A stretch of 64,000 bases of DNA from Podospora comata. Its lineage: Eukaryota; Ascomycota; Sordariomycetes; Sordariales; Podosporaceae. Position 1 is the stretch's first letter. Each line of letters begins with the position of its first letter. Below the pieces are notes generated by a model. It ran no database searches and was not told the DNA's origin. It worked only from the letters and a program-made list of their open reading frames with translations. This document shows, in pieces, positions 41,801-53,290 of this stretch. The position numbers and the translations under genes were made by a program. The DNA lies in assembly GCA_017354895.1 (NCBI GenBank), contig CP071498.1:1-64000 (forward strand), read 5' to 3'.

Positions 41801-42859
41801 CTTACCCTGATCATGACGTGCTTCGCCTTCACTCAATGTATCGAGTATCTCTTCATGGCTTTGGGCTTCTGGTACGGCTGCAAGCTTGTCTCGGACCTCG
41901 AAATTTCCATGTATGACTTCTTTGTGGCCTTTATGGGTGTCTTTTTGTCGGCGCAAGCGGCCTCGCAGTTTTTTGCATTCTCAACAAGCATGACCAAGGG
42001 GCAAAACTCGGCAAACTACATCTTTTGGCTCTCTTCACTCCAGCCAATAGTTCAGGAGACACCGGACAATCAAGACAGGAAGCCTTCGTCTGGAGATCCC
42101 ATTGAGCTGGACAATGTCCGCTTTTCGTATCCGCTCCGCCCGGACACTACAGTGCTGCGTGGCGTGGACCTGAAGATCGAAAAAGGGCAGTTCATTGCCG
42201 TTGTTGGTGCGTCTGGTTGCGGCAAGTCGACCATCATTGGTCTTTTGGAACGGTTTTACGACGCCTCTACTGGCACCGTCCGCATTGCATCTGATCCTCT
42301 CCCCTCAATCAACCCTCGACATTATCGCGCCATTGTCTCTCTCGTCCAGCAAGAGCCAACTCTCTTCCAGGGAACAATCCAAGATAACATTGCTCTGGGG
42401 CTCGACGAAAGCGACATGCCCACCGAAAAGGATGCTGCTTTGTCGACTCGGGTTGAAGCGGCGCTTCGCGCTGCGAATGCCTGGGACTTTGTCTGCTCTC
42501 TTCCGGACGGTGTTGCGACTTTTGCTGGGCCCAACGGAACACAACTATCAGGAGGCCAGCGCCAGCGGATTGCTATTGCCCGTGCTCTTATCCGTAACCC
42601 CAAGATCCTTCTTTTGGACGAGGCCACGAGTGCGCTTGATTCCACAAGCGAGAAGATTGTCCAAGAGGCCCTTGCCGAAGTAGCAAAGGAGGGTGACCGC
42701 ATTACCGTGGCTGTTGCTCACCGACTGAGCACCATCAAAGACGCGGATCTCATTTGCGTCTTCCACGCAGGAAAGATTGTGGAGGTAGGGACACATGCAA
42801 AGCTTTTGGCTAAGGGGGAGATTTATAAGCAAATGTGTGAGGCTCAGAACCTAGATTAA
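38872..42859 (+). CDS. Full-length ABC-B (MDR-type) exporter
   Basis: ATP-driven membrane exporter, probably in the plasma membrane. Reading: join(38872..39012,39070..39257,39307..42859), 1293 aa; introns of 57 and 49 bp. Order is TMD1-NBD1-TMD2-NBD2 with six hydrophobic segments per TMD. NBD1 has GASGSGKST (about residue 421), LSGGQKQR and VLLLDEATSALD. NBD2 has GASGCGKST (about 1077), LSGGQRQR and ILLLDEATSALD. A charged linker with DEGDEDNESRH separates the halves. Both ATP sites are consensus, so the protein is probably active. It is of the same class as multidrug and metabolite exporters in fungi. It lies divergent to a Zn2Cys6 gene and 13 kb from the PKS; export of the polyketide is possible but unproven. 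Confidence 0.96.
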
Positions 42860-43292
42860 TAAATCTTTTTATTTCTCTCTACTTTTTACATAGACATTTT
42901 TTAGTGTTTAGAATAATAATAATAAGGATAAATCACTGAACTATTATTTAAGAGATACATTAGATACATTGTTATTAGATAGGCTATTCCTTTAGGCGTG
43001 TTAATGTGCAGCTGCTATAAGGTAGTTTCAAGCATACACGGTCTTGATGTGACAGATCAACTATATAGCAAGGCAGAGTTGAGACTGCAGCAGGCCGTGA
43101 GGGCCAATCAAGTAAAATGTAAAAGCGGGGCTGCAGGACAACTGGGCGCTTACCTCTTGGCAGTTATGACAAACTTCTATCCAGAACCTCTGAAAGGGAT
43201 ACTGGTTGAAAGCACTTCTGAACAATCCTGATTCGGTACAGCTAAACAATATACAATAATAGCTTATCTCGATCACAATAGTCTAGATACTA
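42860..43292. other. Intergenic region with repeat S, copy 1
   Basis: Downstream flank of the exporter. From about 43165 to 43290 it contains a sequence (AACTTCTATCCAGAACCTCT to GTCTAGATAC) that recurs at 43662-43772. The pogo-like fragment D is inserted at the TA following this copy. A 77-codon ORF at 42998-43231 has no recognisable feature. Confidence 0.55.
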
Positions 43293-43661
43293 ACGTACAT
43301 TATAAGCGAGTCGCGCATATAAGCGAGTTGCGCACTGGCTATTGCGACGCGTTCTCTCTACACTTAATATCATTTTTCTCTACAACCTAATATGCTATTT
43401 ACTTTAAAGGAAGCCAGGATACTTTTAGCCCTCGAGGCTCTCTAAAAGGACGAAAAATTAAGCTTTAGAGCTGTAGCAAAGCTCTATAATGTACTACTGT
43501 TAACCCTCCGCGACTAACGCGTTAGCTGGCTTGTACGACACAGAACTATACCTAATTCGAATAAGCTTACTTAATTAGAAAAGGATATTATTCTTTAATA
43601 TATTATTAAGCTATATACGTAGGCCTTTTTCTTAAAATTACGTAATGTAGAAAATATAATT
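43293..43661 (+). mobile_element. Pogo-like transposon fragment D (5' end only)
   Basis: Begins after TA (43291-43292) with ACGTACATTATAAGCGAG and two 17-mers of hexamer TCGCGC/TTGCGC, the same type as element B. The start of the transposase reading is recognisable from about 43391, with stops. Homology stops abruptly at 43661 (GAAAATATAATT), about 20% into the element, where repeat S copy 2 begins. The rest of the element is absent. Confidence 0.8.
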
Positions 43662-44213
43662 GTGTGACGAACCTCTATTCAGAACCTCTAAAAGGGATAC
43701 TGATTCGGTACAGCTAAAAAGTGTACAACAATGGCTTGTCTCAATCATAACAGTCTAAATACCAAGGATTGTAACTTATATTATATATTACGGAACTCTA
43801 TATCTATACTAGCCAGTTCCTCCGTATATATAGATCCTGAGACCCTGAGGTGCTCGCCCTACTACTGCTCCGATTGCCTATAGTATATTATATCCTGCAA
43901 CATACTTGTCGTGCTATGCCTTAGATTACCTGTAGCATCTTGCATCATGCAGAGTGCTGGTGTGTTTTGGCGCTATAGTACTTTCGTCTAGCCCTAATTA
44001 GCAATCTCTTAACTTATCTAATGATTAGCTAAGGGTGCTCTACGCCCCACACGTAGCGTAACCTATCGTTGGGTTAACTATAATATAATGCCCCTCCTTT
44101 TAGGTTAACGTTTCGGCGACTATACTTCTAAAATAAGTATTAATCTTTATTTTCCTCTAGTGCTTTTACTATAGGTTTCTTTCCTCTCTTACCCTAACCG
44201 TTATTTTTAACTA
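43662..44213. repeat. Repeat S copy 2 and unclassified retroelement-like DNA
   Basis: 43662-43772 matches 43165-43290 with transitions and a deletion of about 26 bp. It continues into sequence of moderate composition, including TGTAACTTATATTATATATT at 43769 and a later GTTCCTCCGTATATATAGAT that resembles LTR promoter sequence. I cannot define the ends or family. No ORF of note. Confidence 0.4.
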
Positions 44214-44818
44214 TGTTAGCTGGTATGCCCTGATAGGCCTATAATATAGAACTTATACAGAGTTGCTGTAGGATACAGCAGTGCGCAAGCGGAAGCGGGA
44301 GGATACGACGGCAGTGCCAAAGGAAGGGTAAAGCACTGTAATACAGTGGAGTATAAGGAATAGGAATTGCCTTTATTACTCTTATTGTCCTTAAGGAAAG
44401 AAAGGAAAACTATTCTACAGGAGAGGAGAGAGGTCTATATATAGGCCTTCGTAGGCCTACTGTGGGTTCTGTAGGCCCTGAAAGCCCCTATACCACTTAG
44501 GGTAGTTAGTGGGCCTTGGTGGGTCTGGCAAAACATCATGGAAATCCATCGGACCTTTAGTGGCAAGGGTGCCCTATAGATCGCATCATTATAGCAGCTT
44601 ATTGCGTAAGCTTGCAGCCACTTTGGAAGGTTCTAGCATCCGTTGACTAAGCCTCAGGTCACAGTAGCCCTGTAAGCCTAGGCAAGGGTCCATTGTAAAG
44701 AACATTTTAAAGGGATCCAAGCCAGGAAATTCCGTTACTGCTTATAGCAGTACTGCCCACTGTTATACCAATCTGTAGGGCAGTAAATAGGGCACTTAGT
44801 AGTACCTACACGTTAACA
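44214..44818. mobile_element. Solo LTR, copy 1 (605 bp)
   Basis: Begins TGTTAGCTGGTATGCC and ends CACGTTAACA, i.e. TGTTA...TAACA as expected of an LTR. Closely similar to 60602-61218, apart from a 12-bp difference and scattered transitions. No internal retrotransposon DNA and no matching 5-bp target duplication: left flank AACTA, right flank TATAC. The right flank continues directly into the middle of pogo-like element E. Confidence 0.8.
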
Positions 44819-46528
44819 TATACCTTATACTACCCTCTATTGCCGACGCTCTAGTAAGCTTATACAACGTAATATTCTAGCTAACTTACGTAATTTAATA
44901 GATTTAGAGAAACAAACGATAATTTAGTATATCTTTAAGATATTTATATATGTATTTCTACCTAGATTAAGTAGTATATAAGATATAGCTAATTAACTAC
45001 TACGTATATACGACGCGCCTCCTATTAATAAACGCTAAGCCTATAACTTTGTTAAACGCTAGCTATAGCTCCGTACGTATTCTAAGCGTAAATCCGATTA
45101 CTAAAGGGGTAAGTGCGAAGATCTAAAAGTTATTACCGGGCAATTTACGCTCGTACTGAATACTAAAGCTAAGTACTATATTATAAATAATAATATCTAT
45201 AATTTCAAAAAAGCTAAATTTAAAACAGGTATTATTTTCGCGGGTATAATAATTATAACCTCAGACGACTTTAAAAAAGATAAAATTAGTTTAGCTTAAT
45301 AACTATAAGTAAACGATGATAATTTAAAAAGTTAATACTTTCGGTTAAACTATTCTTTCCTTTATTACTTTAGTCGCGTAATATTATTTCGCTAATTAAT
45401 ATATCAAGTATAACTTTTTAGCCGACTAACGTATTATAATTACCGAAAATAATTAGATTATTAATCTAGTAGGCTTGGATCAAAGTAAGTACTTCGATTA
45501 TTATATAGCGTCTCATATAAAAGGTAAATACTGGTTATTAATCCTCGATAATTACGAAAGTTATTACTCGACCAAATTTAAATATTATTATTAATAAAAT
45601 AATATTATTACGTTCTATATACCTCTATATTCCTTTTAGTTCCTCCAGCTACTCGATATTAATTACTTTAGGCCGTTAAAATAAGCCTACGGTCGCTAAA
45701 TCAAGGCTTCAATATACGTATATATTAACTATATAAGTAAAGTCGAGTTTTTCTATACTTTCCGCAAGACCTGCTTTACCTTTATAACGGAGAAAGATAT
45801 ATAGGATAGCTTTACGGGTACTAATCTTATACCGTACGATCTAAAAAAGGTACTTTCTAAGCTAAATATAAAGCTTTATATATTAATACCTCCGACTTTA
45901 CAGCCCGGCACTCTATAACCTTAACAATTTCAAATACTATAAAACCTCTAGAAACTAATTTATAATTAAAGCTTATTAAAATAATTCCTGAACTTTACTT
46001 CTAATTACGGTAAACTAGCTTAGTAAAGGTATAACGACTATAATTCACTAAGCAACTTCCCTTCGTGTGAAGGTTTACTTGCTTCGTAAAGCTAACGAGG
46101 CTTTAAGTAAGCGCCGAAGAGCTAAAAGAATATATATATAGTTTCAAAAATTACGAACTACATAAAATATATAGGACTTACTGGACCAGAAGGCTATAGG
46201 TAGAGAGTAGCGCAAGAAAAAAAGCAGGATAGTAGTAATGTAGGGAAGGGTCGTATAAAAGTTCGGTGCTGTGGTGTATGCGGTAAGCCTAGCTATAATG
46301 CGCGCACTTGCCAAGAGGCTGCAGAAGCATCTGATTTAGCTATTTCTAATATAATTATAGTTGCTTCCTAGTATTGTTGAGTAGCAATTAAGGATAATGG
46401 TATAAAGGTTGTGTAAAAGTGGTCGCTCGCTTATATTGGTCGCTCGCTTATATTGGTCGCTCGCTTATATTGGTCGCTCGCTTATATTGGTCGCTCGCTT
46501 ATATTGGTCGCTCGCTTATAATGTACGT
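44819..46528 (+). mobile_element. Pogo-like transposon E, 5' end missing
   Basis: The element begins inside the transposase helix-turn-helix (conceptually PYTTLYCRR) right after the solo LTR, and ends ...CTCGCTTATAATGTACGT followed by TA at 46529-46530. The roughly 200-bp 5' end with its TIR is lost. Transposase remnant is full of stops but keeps a C-terminal zinc knuckle near 46270-46320. The 3' end carries six 17-bp repeats with a hexamer (CGACCA) not seen in the other elements, so E is not simply the missing half of D. Confidence 0.82.
46421..46522. repeat. Six 17-bp subterminal repeats of element E
   Basis: GGTCGCTCGCTTATATT occurs at 46421, 46438, 46455, 46472, 46489 and 46506 with an exact 17-bp period; the last copy merges into the terminal inverted repeat. 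On the element's inward strand the unit is ATATAAGCGAGCGACCA. Sibling elements have two or three copies here. Likely transposase-binding sites, by analogy with other pogo and Tc1 elements. Confidence 0.9.
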
Positions 46529-46604
46529 TATGTATGAAAAGCCATGTTTTATTTCCCTAATTTCCTGTCTTCAAAGCTGTGTGGTGTTATTGCCCATTCA
46601 CTGA

Positions 46605-49286
46605 TCAATAAAACGCTTCCTCATCCTCATCAGACCACTCGACAGTCTCATCTAATTTCAGATTATCCTTAACCAGTTTCTGCGGCCTGTGGATCTCAGA
46701 ATTATCGCCCACGCTCCTAACCGTGACCACCCACTTGCTCCTCCCTTCCCGAATTGGTTCTTTCTCGGTCGATCCTTGATCCTTGTTATCGTCAGCCCGA
46801 TCGCTAACAGTTTGGGAACCGGCCTGGCCGTCTTTCTTTTTGTTGTTTTCTTCGCTTTTGATTCTTTTGTCGTGCTGATTGCCTGGAAGATGATGGCCCG
46901 CGTAATCACGGTCGTAAAAGAGTACCTCGCTCTCAAGCAAATTTCTTTCCTGTGGTCGCTTCTTGGAGCGGAGTAGTTGAAGGGGGAGGCGATCGAGATA
47001 AAATGAAGCCGATTGCTCATAGAGGCCTTTGGCTGCCAGCAGGAGCGTGGATTGGGTTGCTTTCAGCTCGCTATTGTTCTCTTTGTGTATCTCATGATTC
47101 TGGGAGACAATGGCATGGACCGTGCTCAGGGACCAAAAGCTAAGAGTGTTTAATGGCTGGACAAGAAACTGGTCTCCGTAACTAAAGCCGTGGCGTAGGT
47201 AATAGAAGCGGAGTAAAGCTTCAAAGTTGCAGGAAGCGGCTTGCTTGATGGTGCTTATCATCTCTACATTAGAGGACATCGGTGTGATAGACTCGTAAAG
47301 ATTGGCAAGGATATTTTGGTAGTTGAGCTGGATGAAACCCATTGTCAGATAAAAGCAGACACCGGCTTGCGGCAACATGTGAAAAGACTCAAATACATAC
47401 TGCAGAAGAATCTGGCTGGGAAAACAATCCTCGGGGTGTTAGAGGATCAGGGAAGGAATCAAACCACGCCTTAAGTCGAGTGTAGAACTTGTTGGTTTGC
47501 TCCAGCTGGGTTGACGGAAGCATGGTGGTACCTCCCTCAGGCGAACTCTGTCGGGACGAGCCGAACCGCTCCATCCACATGTCGTTCATGATGACGCGAA
47601 CTTGGCACTGAGCCTGGAACTGGTAAGGGAAATGTGTTTGTTGTGTGTAGTTTGGTGTCTCCTGGATACTTCAACCAAATCTGGCCATACCATTTCGGAT
47701 TGGTTGCAGGATCAGGGAGCGGAACATCGGGGGGCTTTTTGATGAGAGCTGGTTCAAACAGAATATAAACATAAAGCGCCTGGAAATTGAACAATGCCCA
47801 AGCAGTGAAGTTCCTCGACAATGTCTTTTTTCTCTGCTTTCCGTTCACGGGGCCGTCCAGGGAGGAGTCTCTTGGTGGTGATAACAACCCAATTTGGGTC
47901 GCCATCTCTACTGCCCTTTTATAAATTATGCAGTATGCCCCCAGGCTGTAGCTTCATACCTCTTTGTATAGTTGAACCCGATTTCGTCCATGGCGTTCAT
48001 GTTCGTATTCACGTTCATCAACATCGCAGCCTAAATCGTGGTTAATCTTGGAGTGTCGCTCTCTAGTTCCCACAGTCTCTTGGCCTCAGCCATGAACTGG
48101 TAGGCAAGGTTGTGAGAACTCCAATACTGATATCGATTATGAAATGAATGGTAAGCCATCTGGGATATTTATAAGCCCAATCAGAGCTAATTTCGTTGCA
48201 AGTATATGACTCGGATTAGAGCACTTACGCTAGCATTGGCCAGGACCGCGTTGACCAGAAGAGAGGAGCAGCAGCCCCGGTGGCCGGGGCCATGCGCCAT
48301 GTCTTGGAGAAAACAGTCCTTCTGCAAGACAACTATCCATTGGTACTCTGCTGACAGCCAGGCCGCGATAAGCCTTCGCATCAATACGTCATCTGTATAA
48401 ACCACTGTCCACTTCGAGGGGAAAATGTCGTTAAGCAGTGGCTCAATAATTTCGGCGGCATGGAAAGGCATAAGATATATGCTCTCTGGTCTGGGTTCAG
48501 GTGAGGACGAGCTTCTCGGTGAGTCGGTTGTGCGTTTGTTGGTGCATGTTGACATCTCAAAGCCACTGCGTTGCAATGCAGACCACTCATAGATACAAAA
48601 CTCGATGTAGGGGTTGCCGGGGCGATACAAGTGAGCCGGCATCTCTCTAACGTATGGGAAAACATATCGGAAGCGCATCTCGGGTTTCAGTGACAGCTGT
48701 AGAAGTAAATCCCCTTCTTTGATGCGGCGTAGAATACTTTCCGGGGGACCTCCCATCCGGATGCGCCTGAAAATTTCAGCAGACTCAATGTCGGATCTGT
48801 CTCGAAGAAGCTCGTACAGCTCAATGTAGGCGGCGGCTCGCGCCTCAAGCTCGCCAAACTTGCGCTTGAGAGCTTGAGAATGCGTCTTATTTCTTGCCGA
48901 TGTGTCGTACACGCACGGGATATCTGCATTCACGCAATAGGCACAAGACGGACGTTCGGCATTGCACTGTCGCAAAGGCACCTAGTTAGACGGGATGGAG
49001 TTCATGGTGGGTGACATGGGTAGAGGACCAAACAGACCTTTGCTTTTCGCTTTCTGCAGGATTCACAAGCAGCCGTGGTGTATGTCCTCCTGCGACGCGG
49101 TACCTCAATCTCGAATCCTGCCCGCGCTGGCGGGCGGGATGTGGGGAGAAGCCGGCGAAGTGTTGGCACCGCCTCTGGCTCCGCGTTGGCTCCAGCCCTC
49201 GATTTGGAGCCACTTGTAGCAGCCGGAGGATTGCCCGGCGAGTTGGATAGGCTCATCTTTTCTGTTGCAGCAGGCCTATGAACCAT
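46605..49286 (-). pseudogene. Zn2Cys6 transcription factor, broken
   Basis: Fungal regulator remnant. Exons can be followed as 49286-49038, 48966-48229, 48159-47960 and from 47915 on. Joining the first two gives a perfect zinc cluster: CESCRKRKAK then CNAERPSCAYCVNADIPC (CX2CX6CX6CX2CX6C). The regulatory domain is recognisable (VVYTDDVLMRRLIAAWL, AYHSFHNRYQYW, MNAMDEIGF, VRVIMNDMW). Lesions: TAG at 48031-48033 in LTTI-stop-AAML, where relatives have Gln (CAG to TAG, CpA context); a frameshift at about 47627-47650 between KYPGDTKLHTT and HFPYQFQAQ; and another at about 47411-47445 between DPLTPR and FPSQILLQYVFESF. The last frame runs to an acidic tail (EWSDEDEEAFY). It lies 75 bp from transposon E. 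Sequencing error could explain a frameshift, but not easily all three lesions. Confidence 0.75.
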
Positions 49287-50047
49287 GCTGCAGTGATCGT
49301 GGATGGTGAGAATGTGTTGTCGACCGGTGCTTCGAAGGTGCCCAAGTCATGCTGCTATGGCTGGTATTTGTTGCAAACCACTCACAAGCGATTTGGATAG
49401 GTATGTCGGCGCGTCCCAACATCAATTATTTTGGGGGCACTGCTGAAGCCATAGCCAATGCGATGTCGTGGGTGCTGTCTGAGACGCGCTGTGAAAAAAA
49501 GAGGGGTTGCGCGGCGATCACCACACGCAGAATGGGCACCTTTGCCTAATGCAATAGAGAGAATAGCATTCAAGGTTTCCGACATGCACAAAGCCCAACC
49601 CTATGTTCCCGAGCTAACCGATGCGGTCCGATGATGTGGTGTTTTTTGTTCTATCCAGCCAATGCCATTTTCGGACCATTTTCGGACCATTTTCGGACTT
49701 GTCTCCGGCTCCTTGTGCTGCACTCTGGAGCGCCGATCAATCTCGGAACTTACGGGCCATGAAAGATTTGTTGGGAATAGGGAACTACATATCATGAAGT
49801 GGCCTTTCAGAACGGGGGTTAGGGCTGGATTAGCCCTTGACACCACGTCGTGAACAGTAAGCTAGATTGAAGACTGCACCACAAAACTAAGGCCTTGAAA
49901 GTTAATCACATGTAGCGATCTGGATGGTGAGTTTTGAATTTCTGGATTTCAAGCGGAGGCTACATCTCGCTCGGCTTTTCTATCAAGGGATGTAATACAA
50001 AAAGGCATAAAAACACTATAGACCTTCACTTCCTGGCTGGTTTAAAT
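49287..50047. other. Intergenic region, no gene seen
   Basis: Between the 5' end of the regulator pseudogene and the 3' end of the SurE gene. Contains a short triplicated phrase CATTTTCGGAC near 49666-49700. No ORF with protein-like features. Confidence 0.5.
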
Positions 50048-51009
50048 TCATGGCAAGCAAGTGAAAAGCCCCCTCAGCTTTTTCAGCACAATATCTTGCT
50101 TTTCCTTCGGCGCGGTTGTCTTGTCATTGGCATCCCCCACGCTCACCGACACCAAGCAATCATCAGAAAGAGCCACACTGGCCTCCAAAGGCAACCGATC
50201 CGTCCCGCAATGATACACGTCTTTGGCGCTGAACAAGCCAACATTGATCCGGCTGAGCACAAACTTGAAGTTGTGGGGATCAGTGCACTTCCCTTCGACC
50301 TTGGGCAAGTTGACATTGAGGAAAACATCCTCGGGCAAATAAGGCTTGCCACTGCTGACCACGGCATCGACAAGCTTGCTGGCCACCTGCGCGTACACCA
50401 GACTGCGAGTCGGAACGGGGGTCCTGTTCCAGGCAAGCGTGCCACTCGACAGACCAGAAAAAGCAATGGCAGGCACTCTTCTCTCCTTGGCAGCAAAGAC
50501 GGCTGCTCCAACGGTGCCGGAGAAATGCACCTGGACATAGACGTTGCTGCCGACATTGGGTCCTGAAACAGCAAGCTCGGGGGCCTGACCGTTCCAGAAA
50601 GGAGGCGCGATGGTGTCGATGCCGTAGCGCATCGAGGTGACAGGAAACGAGTTCACCCAGTTGAGACGGGGCGAGGATTCATTGCGGCCGATGGGCTGGT
50701 TGGTGTTTGCCGGGCAGGAGTCGTATTGGCAAGCTGTGGTGCGGGGACTGGGTTCCGCGTCGGACGATGCTGTCCAGGATGTGATATTAGTCAACATCAT
50801 CCCATTACAAGGAGCTGACAAACAGACTTACCCGTTCCAGATTTGTTTTCTGCCGGTGCCGCTAGCACCGTGTCATGACCGGCAGCAACAAGAGCGTCGT
50901 GGAAGGACCGTGTATAGAGCTCTGCCCAGCCGTCATCGTTGGCATGGATGATGCGAATGGCCTCTGTGCTGAGCGCTGGCAGGAGAGCAAGGAGGATCTG
51001 GGAGCGCAT
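50048..51009 (-). CDS. Secreted SurE-like phosphatase
   Basis: SurE-family metal-dependent phosphatase/nucleotidase. Fungal secreted members are annotated as acid phosphatases or survival-protein SurE homologues. Reading: complement(join(50048..50769,50832..51009)), 299 aa; the intron of 62 bp joins KSGT to ASSDAEP. The ATG at 51009 opens a signal peptide (MRSQILLALLPALSTEA), followed by the metal-binding NDDGWAE motif at the start of the mature protein. Further SurE features: AAPAENKSGTG, VSGPNVGSNV, and HFSGTVGAA with a following AIAFSG. An in-frame start 22 codons upstream would bury the signal peptide and is rejected. Intact, although both neighbours are pseudogenes. Confidence 0.9.
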
Positions 51010-52053
51010 CTTGAACGTCTCGACACCGGGTAAGTTGGCTGGGACTGACAGACTAGACCATTGGCTTCGAGCCATCCTTTTTATTCATGTTTTGTGGTCG
51101 GCCCCTTTCATGAGGAAACCGTCAACCTGATGAAAATGAAATTGCCCGTCTCAATGCTTCGAGTTGGCTACAGCCAATTACAATTCGTCGACTCCTGCTT
51201 GCCACTAGCGCATGAAACCCAAAGAGCACGGTTTGGTGGTGTTTGTTTTTTGATTCGGCCATCAACGTTGCACGTGTCTCGCCCCCAATTGGACTGCTGG
51301 GAAAAACCATGAGAGTTTGGGCAGGTGAGACCACCCACGTTTTTTCATTGTGCCTTTTCAATCGCTGGTCCCTTGGAATGCAGCCTTTGGGGCCGAGCCT
51401 GGAAATTGTTACAATCTGGGGTTATGACCTCGGTATAATACCGCCTCTCTCGCACGTGCAGAGCTCAGTGTCAGCAGGTGATGTCGCTACCGTTTCTCAA
51501 GGGACCACAGCTTGGATCATATCTATCGCAAGGACAGGGCTTTCCATGGTCCATGTTCATTGTGTCACTCGGGTTTCAGCCATTTGCTATATGCTCCACC
51601 GTTCTGGATGGCCTGTCGTGATCGGCGTCTCGCCCGCTATTGCCCCTCGGCCGCACCCGTGGCTTGGCAGCCGTTCACCGTCATTTTCGGATGCGCCCGG
51701 GAACTGGGAGCGGGTAAGATCCGACCTTCAAATCATTCTAGGTTCCTGGGAACAGCATGGCCTGAAGCTTGCAAACGCCATATCACGTCATTCCAAAAGT
51801 CTCCGCGACTGAGAAGATCAAAAGCTCACGGGACATGACCGATGCTTGAAGCGGGAATCACAGCTGGAAGGATAGTGGAGTCAGAAGCTTGCGACAGTGA
51901 GTCTGAGACATAGCGTGATGGGTTAGTACCTATCTACCTTGTGTAACTAAGACACTATATCTTTCCAGTATCCACCTAGCTTTGCAACAAACTCAACTTC
52001 ATCAACTCATGAGCCCTGTTCGGCCAGGAGTGCCTCAATGGGGCAAAAACAAA
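51010..52053. other. Intergenic region, no gene seen
   Basis: SurE promoter and 3' flank of the UbiA remnant. A 189-codon ORF on the plus strand (51243-51812) has no motif or hydrophobic pattern suggesting a real gene. Confidence 0.45.
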
Positions 52054-53290
52054 TCAAAACCGTGACAGCGTTGGCAGCATAAACAAGACAATGAGCCAGA
52101 AGCACCAGGTCCTCCACGTGGCGTAGTCCGCTTCCCTGTTCCTCCTCAACAGCCCGTTCATCCCGATATCGGCTCCAAGAAGGACTGGAACAACAAATGC
52201 TCGTAACTTGAGCCTCCAGAAATAAGCACAGGCGAATGACAAGGACAAGATGAAGGCACCGATGACAGCCCTGCACAGCCCATCACCGATCAGAATGGGC
52301 ACGCTCTTCCTCTCCCGCAGTCTATCCCGACTTGATCCTTGAGGTCCTGGATGTATCCAGTGGTCAAGATGACCGCTGCAATCATGACTGTCCACAAATG
52401 GCCCTCGTCATTTACCGTCCTTCCCACGCCACCAGCAAGTCTCAAACTTCCACCGTTGAAGCCCAAAGAGCCGGCCGCAATCAGTTGGTCTCTGAGCAAG
52501 TGGTCGCCACCTCTCAAGTCATTGTACATCCAGACCAACACGAGGATCCACATTCCCTCGGCGAACACCCCAAGGTACCATTTCATTGCCATCGCCAACG
52601 GTATCGAGCTGAGCAACAATAATCTTCCGTGTTCCATGGTGGCATATCCACTAGGTATGGGCCGCCAGGGCTTGTTGATCCTGTCTTCCTCGACCGAATC
52701 GGCGCCACGCTAGTTGGCGAGGTCAAATATGAAGGTCATATACCAGTTGTAGGTTATCACGATAGGTACTCGCCAGAGGACCTCAGAGACGGTGGGCCCT
52801 GTTTCGTCCGATGTCACACAGCTAAGACCAACCACCCTCGACCACGACCAACATCACCAATACCACTGTGAAGAGGGGCAGCTGCAAGTTATGAGCCTCT
52901 CGTTGAAAATGAGGCAGATAATCAGAGGCATGGCGGGTATCAAAGGAATCTCACTGGCCCAGTAGGATATTGGAGGACTTAGCAAAGGCCTGAGGCCAAC
53001 AAGGGCACGGTCCATGCGAGGGAGGATAAAATACGCGCTCAGGATCACCAAGACTATATTTCCTTCTTTTTCTTCTGGTATCACAGACTTCGAGGCCATT
53101 GAAGATTATTAGCCTGAATTGAACCATGAGTTCCAAGCCCTGATATTACAGCCCTTGTCACATCCGAGAACAAACGAGGCCTAGCGAGGGCACCAAAGAT
53201 ATAAAAACGCAGAGTTGGGAAGAATAAATGTTGGAAAGTCGTTGTCGGTAAACTGCCAGATGAGGAAGGGTATACCTTTATCCAAGAGAG
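52054..53290 (-). pseudogene. UbiA-family prenyltransferase/terpene cyclase-like, broken
   Basis: Membrane protein of the fungal UbiA-like superfamily. Recognisable in order: IPFLIWQFTDNDFPTFILP (about 53215-53285), IFGALA (about 53180), then FDLAN-stop-RGADSVEEDRINKPWRP (about 52650-52730). After that come helices with WMYNDLRGGDH, TGYIQDLKDQ, RLRERKSVPILIGDG and a last helix ending LFMLPTLSRF. Lesions: TAG at 52710-52712 where the family has Gln (CAG to TAG, CpA context); a frameshift near 52325-52330, consistent with loss of one G from a G-run; and a frameshift near 53200. The stretch 52815-53165 does not align and may be an intron or inserted DNA. The NQR...EED pattern recalls the class containing the fumagillin-pathway cyclase Fma-TC; that relation is from memory and not tested. 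No activity expected. Confidence 0.7.

Noticed and set aside
42998-43231. 77-codon ORF after the ABC exporter
   Set aside because: It overlaps repeat S and has no recognisable features.
46421-46522. Possible CRISPR-like array
   Set aside because: The repeats are contiguous with no spacers, lie at a transposon end and are in a fungal genome.
43293-46528. D and E as two halves of one transposon
   Set aside because: Their subterminal hexamers differ (TCGCGC against CGACCA), and every complete element here has matching ends.
50997-51075. Upstream start for the SurE-like protein
   Set aside because: It would place 22 polar residues before a clear signal peptide.
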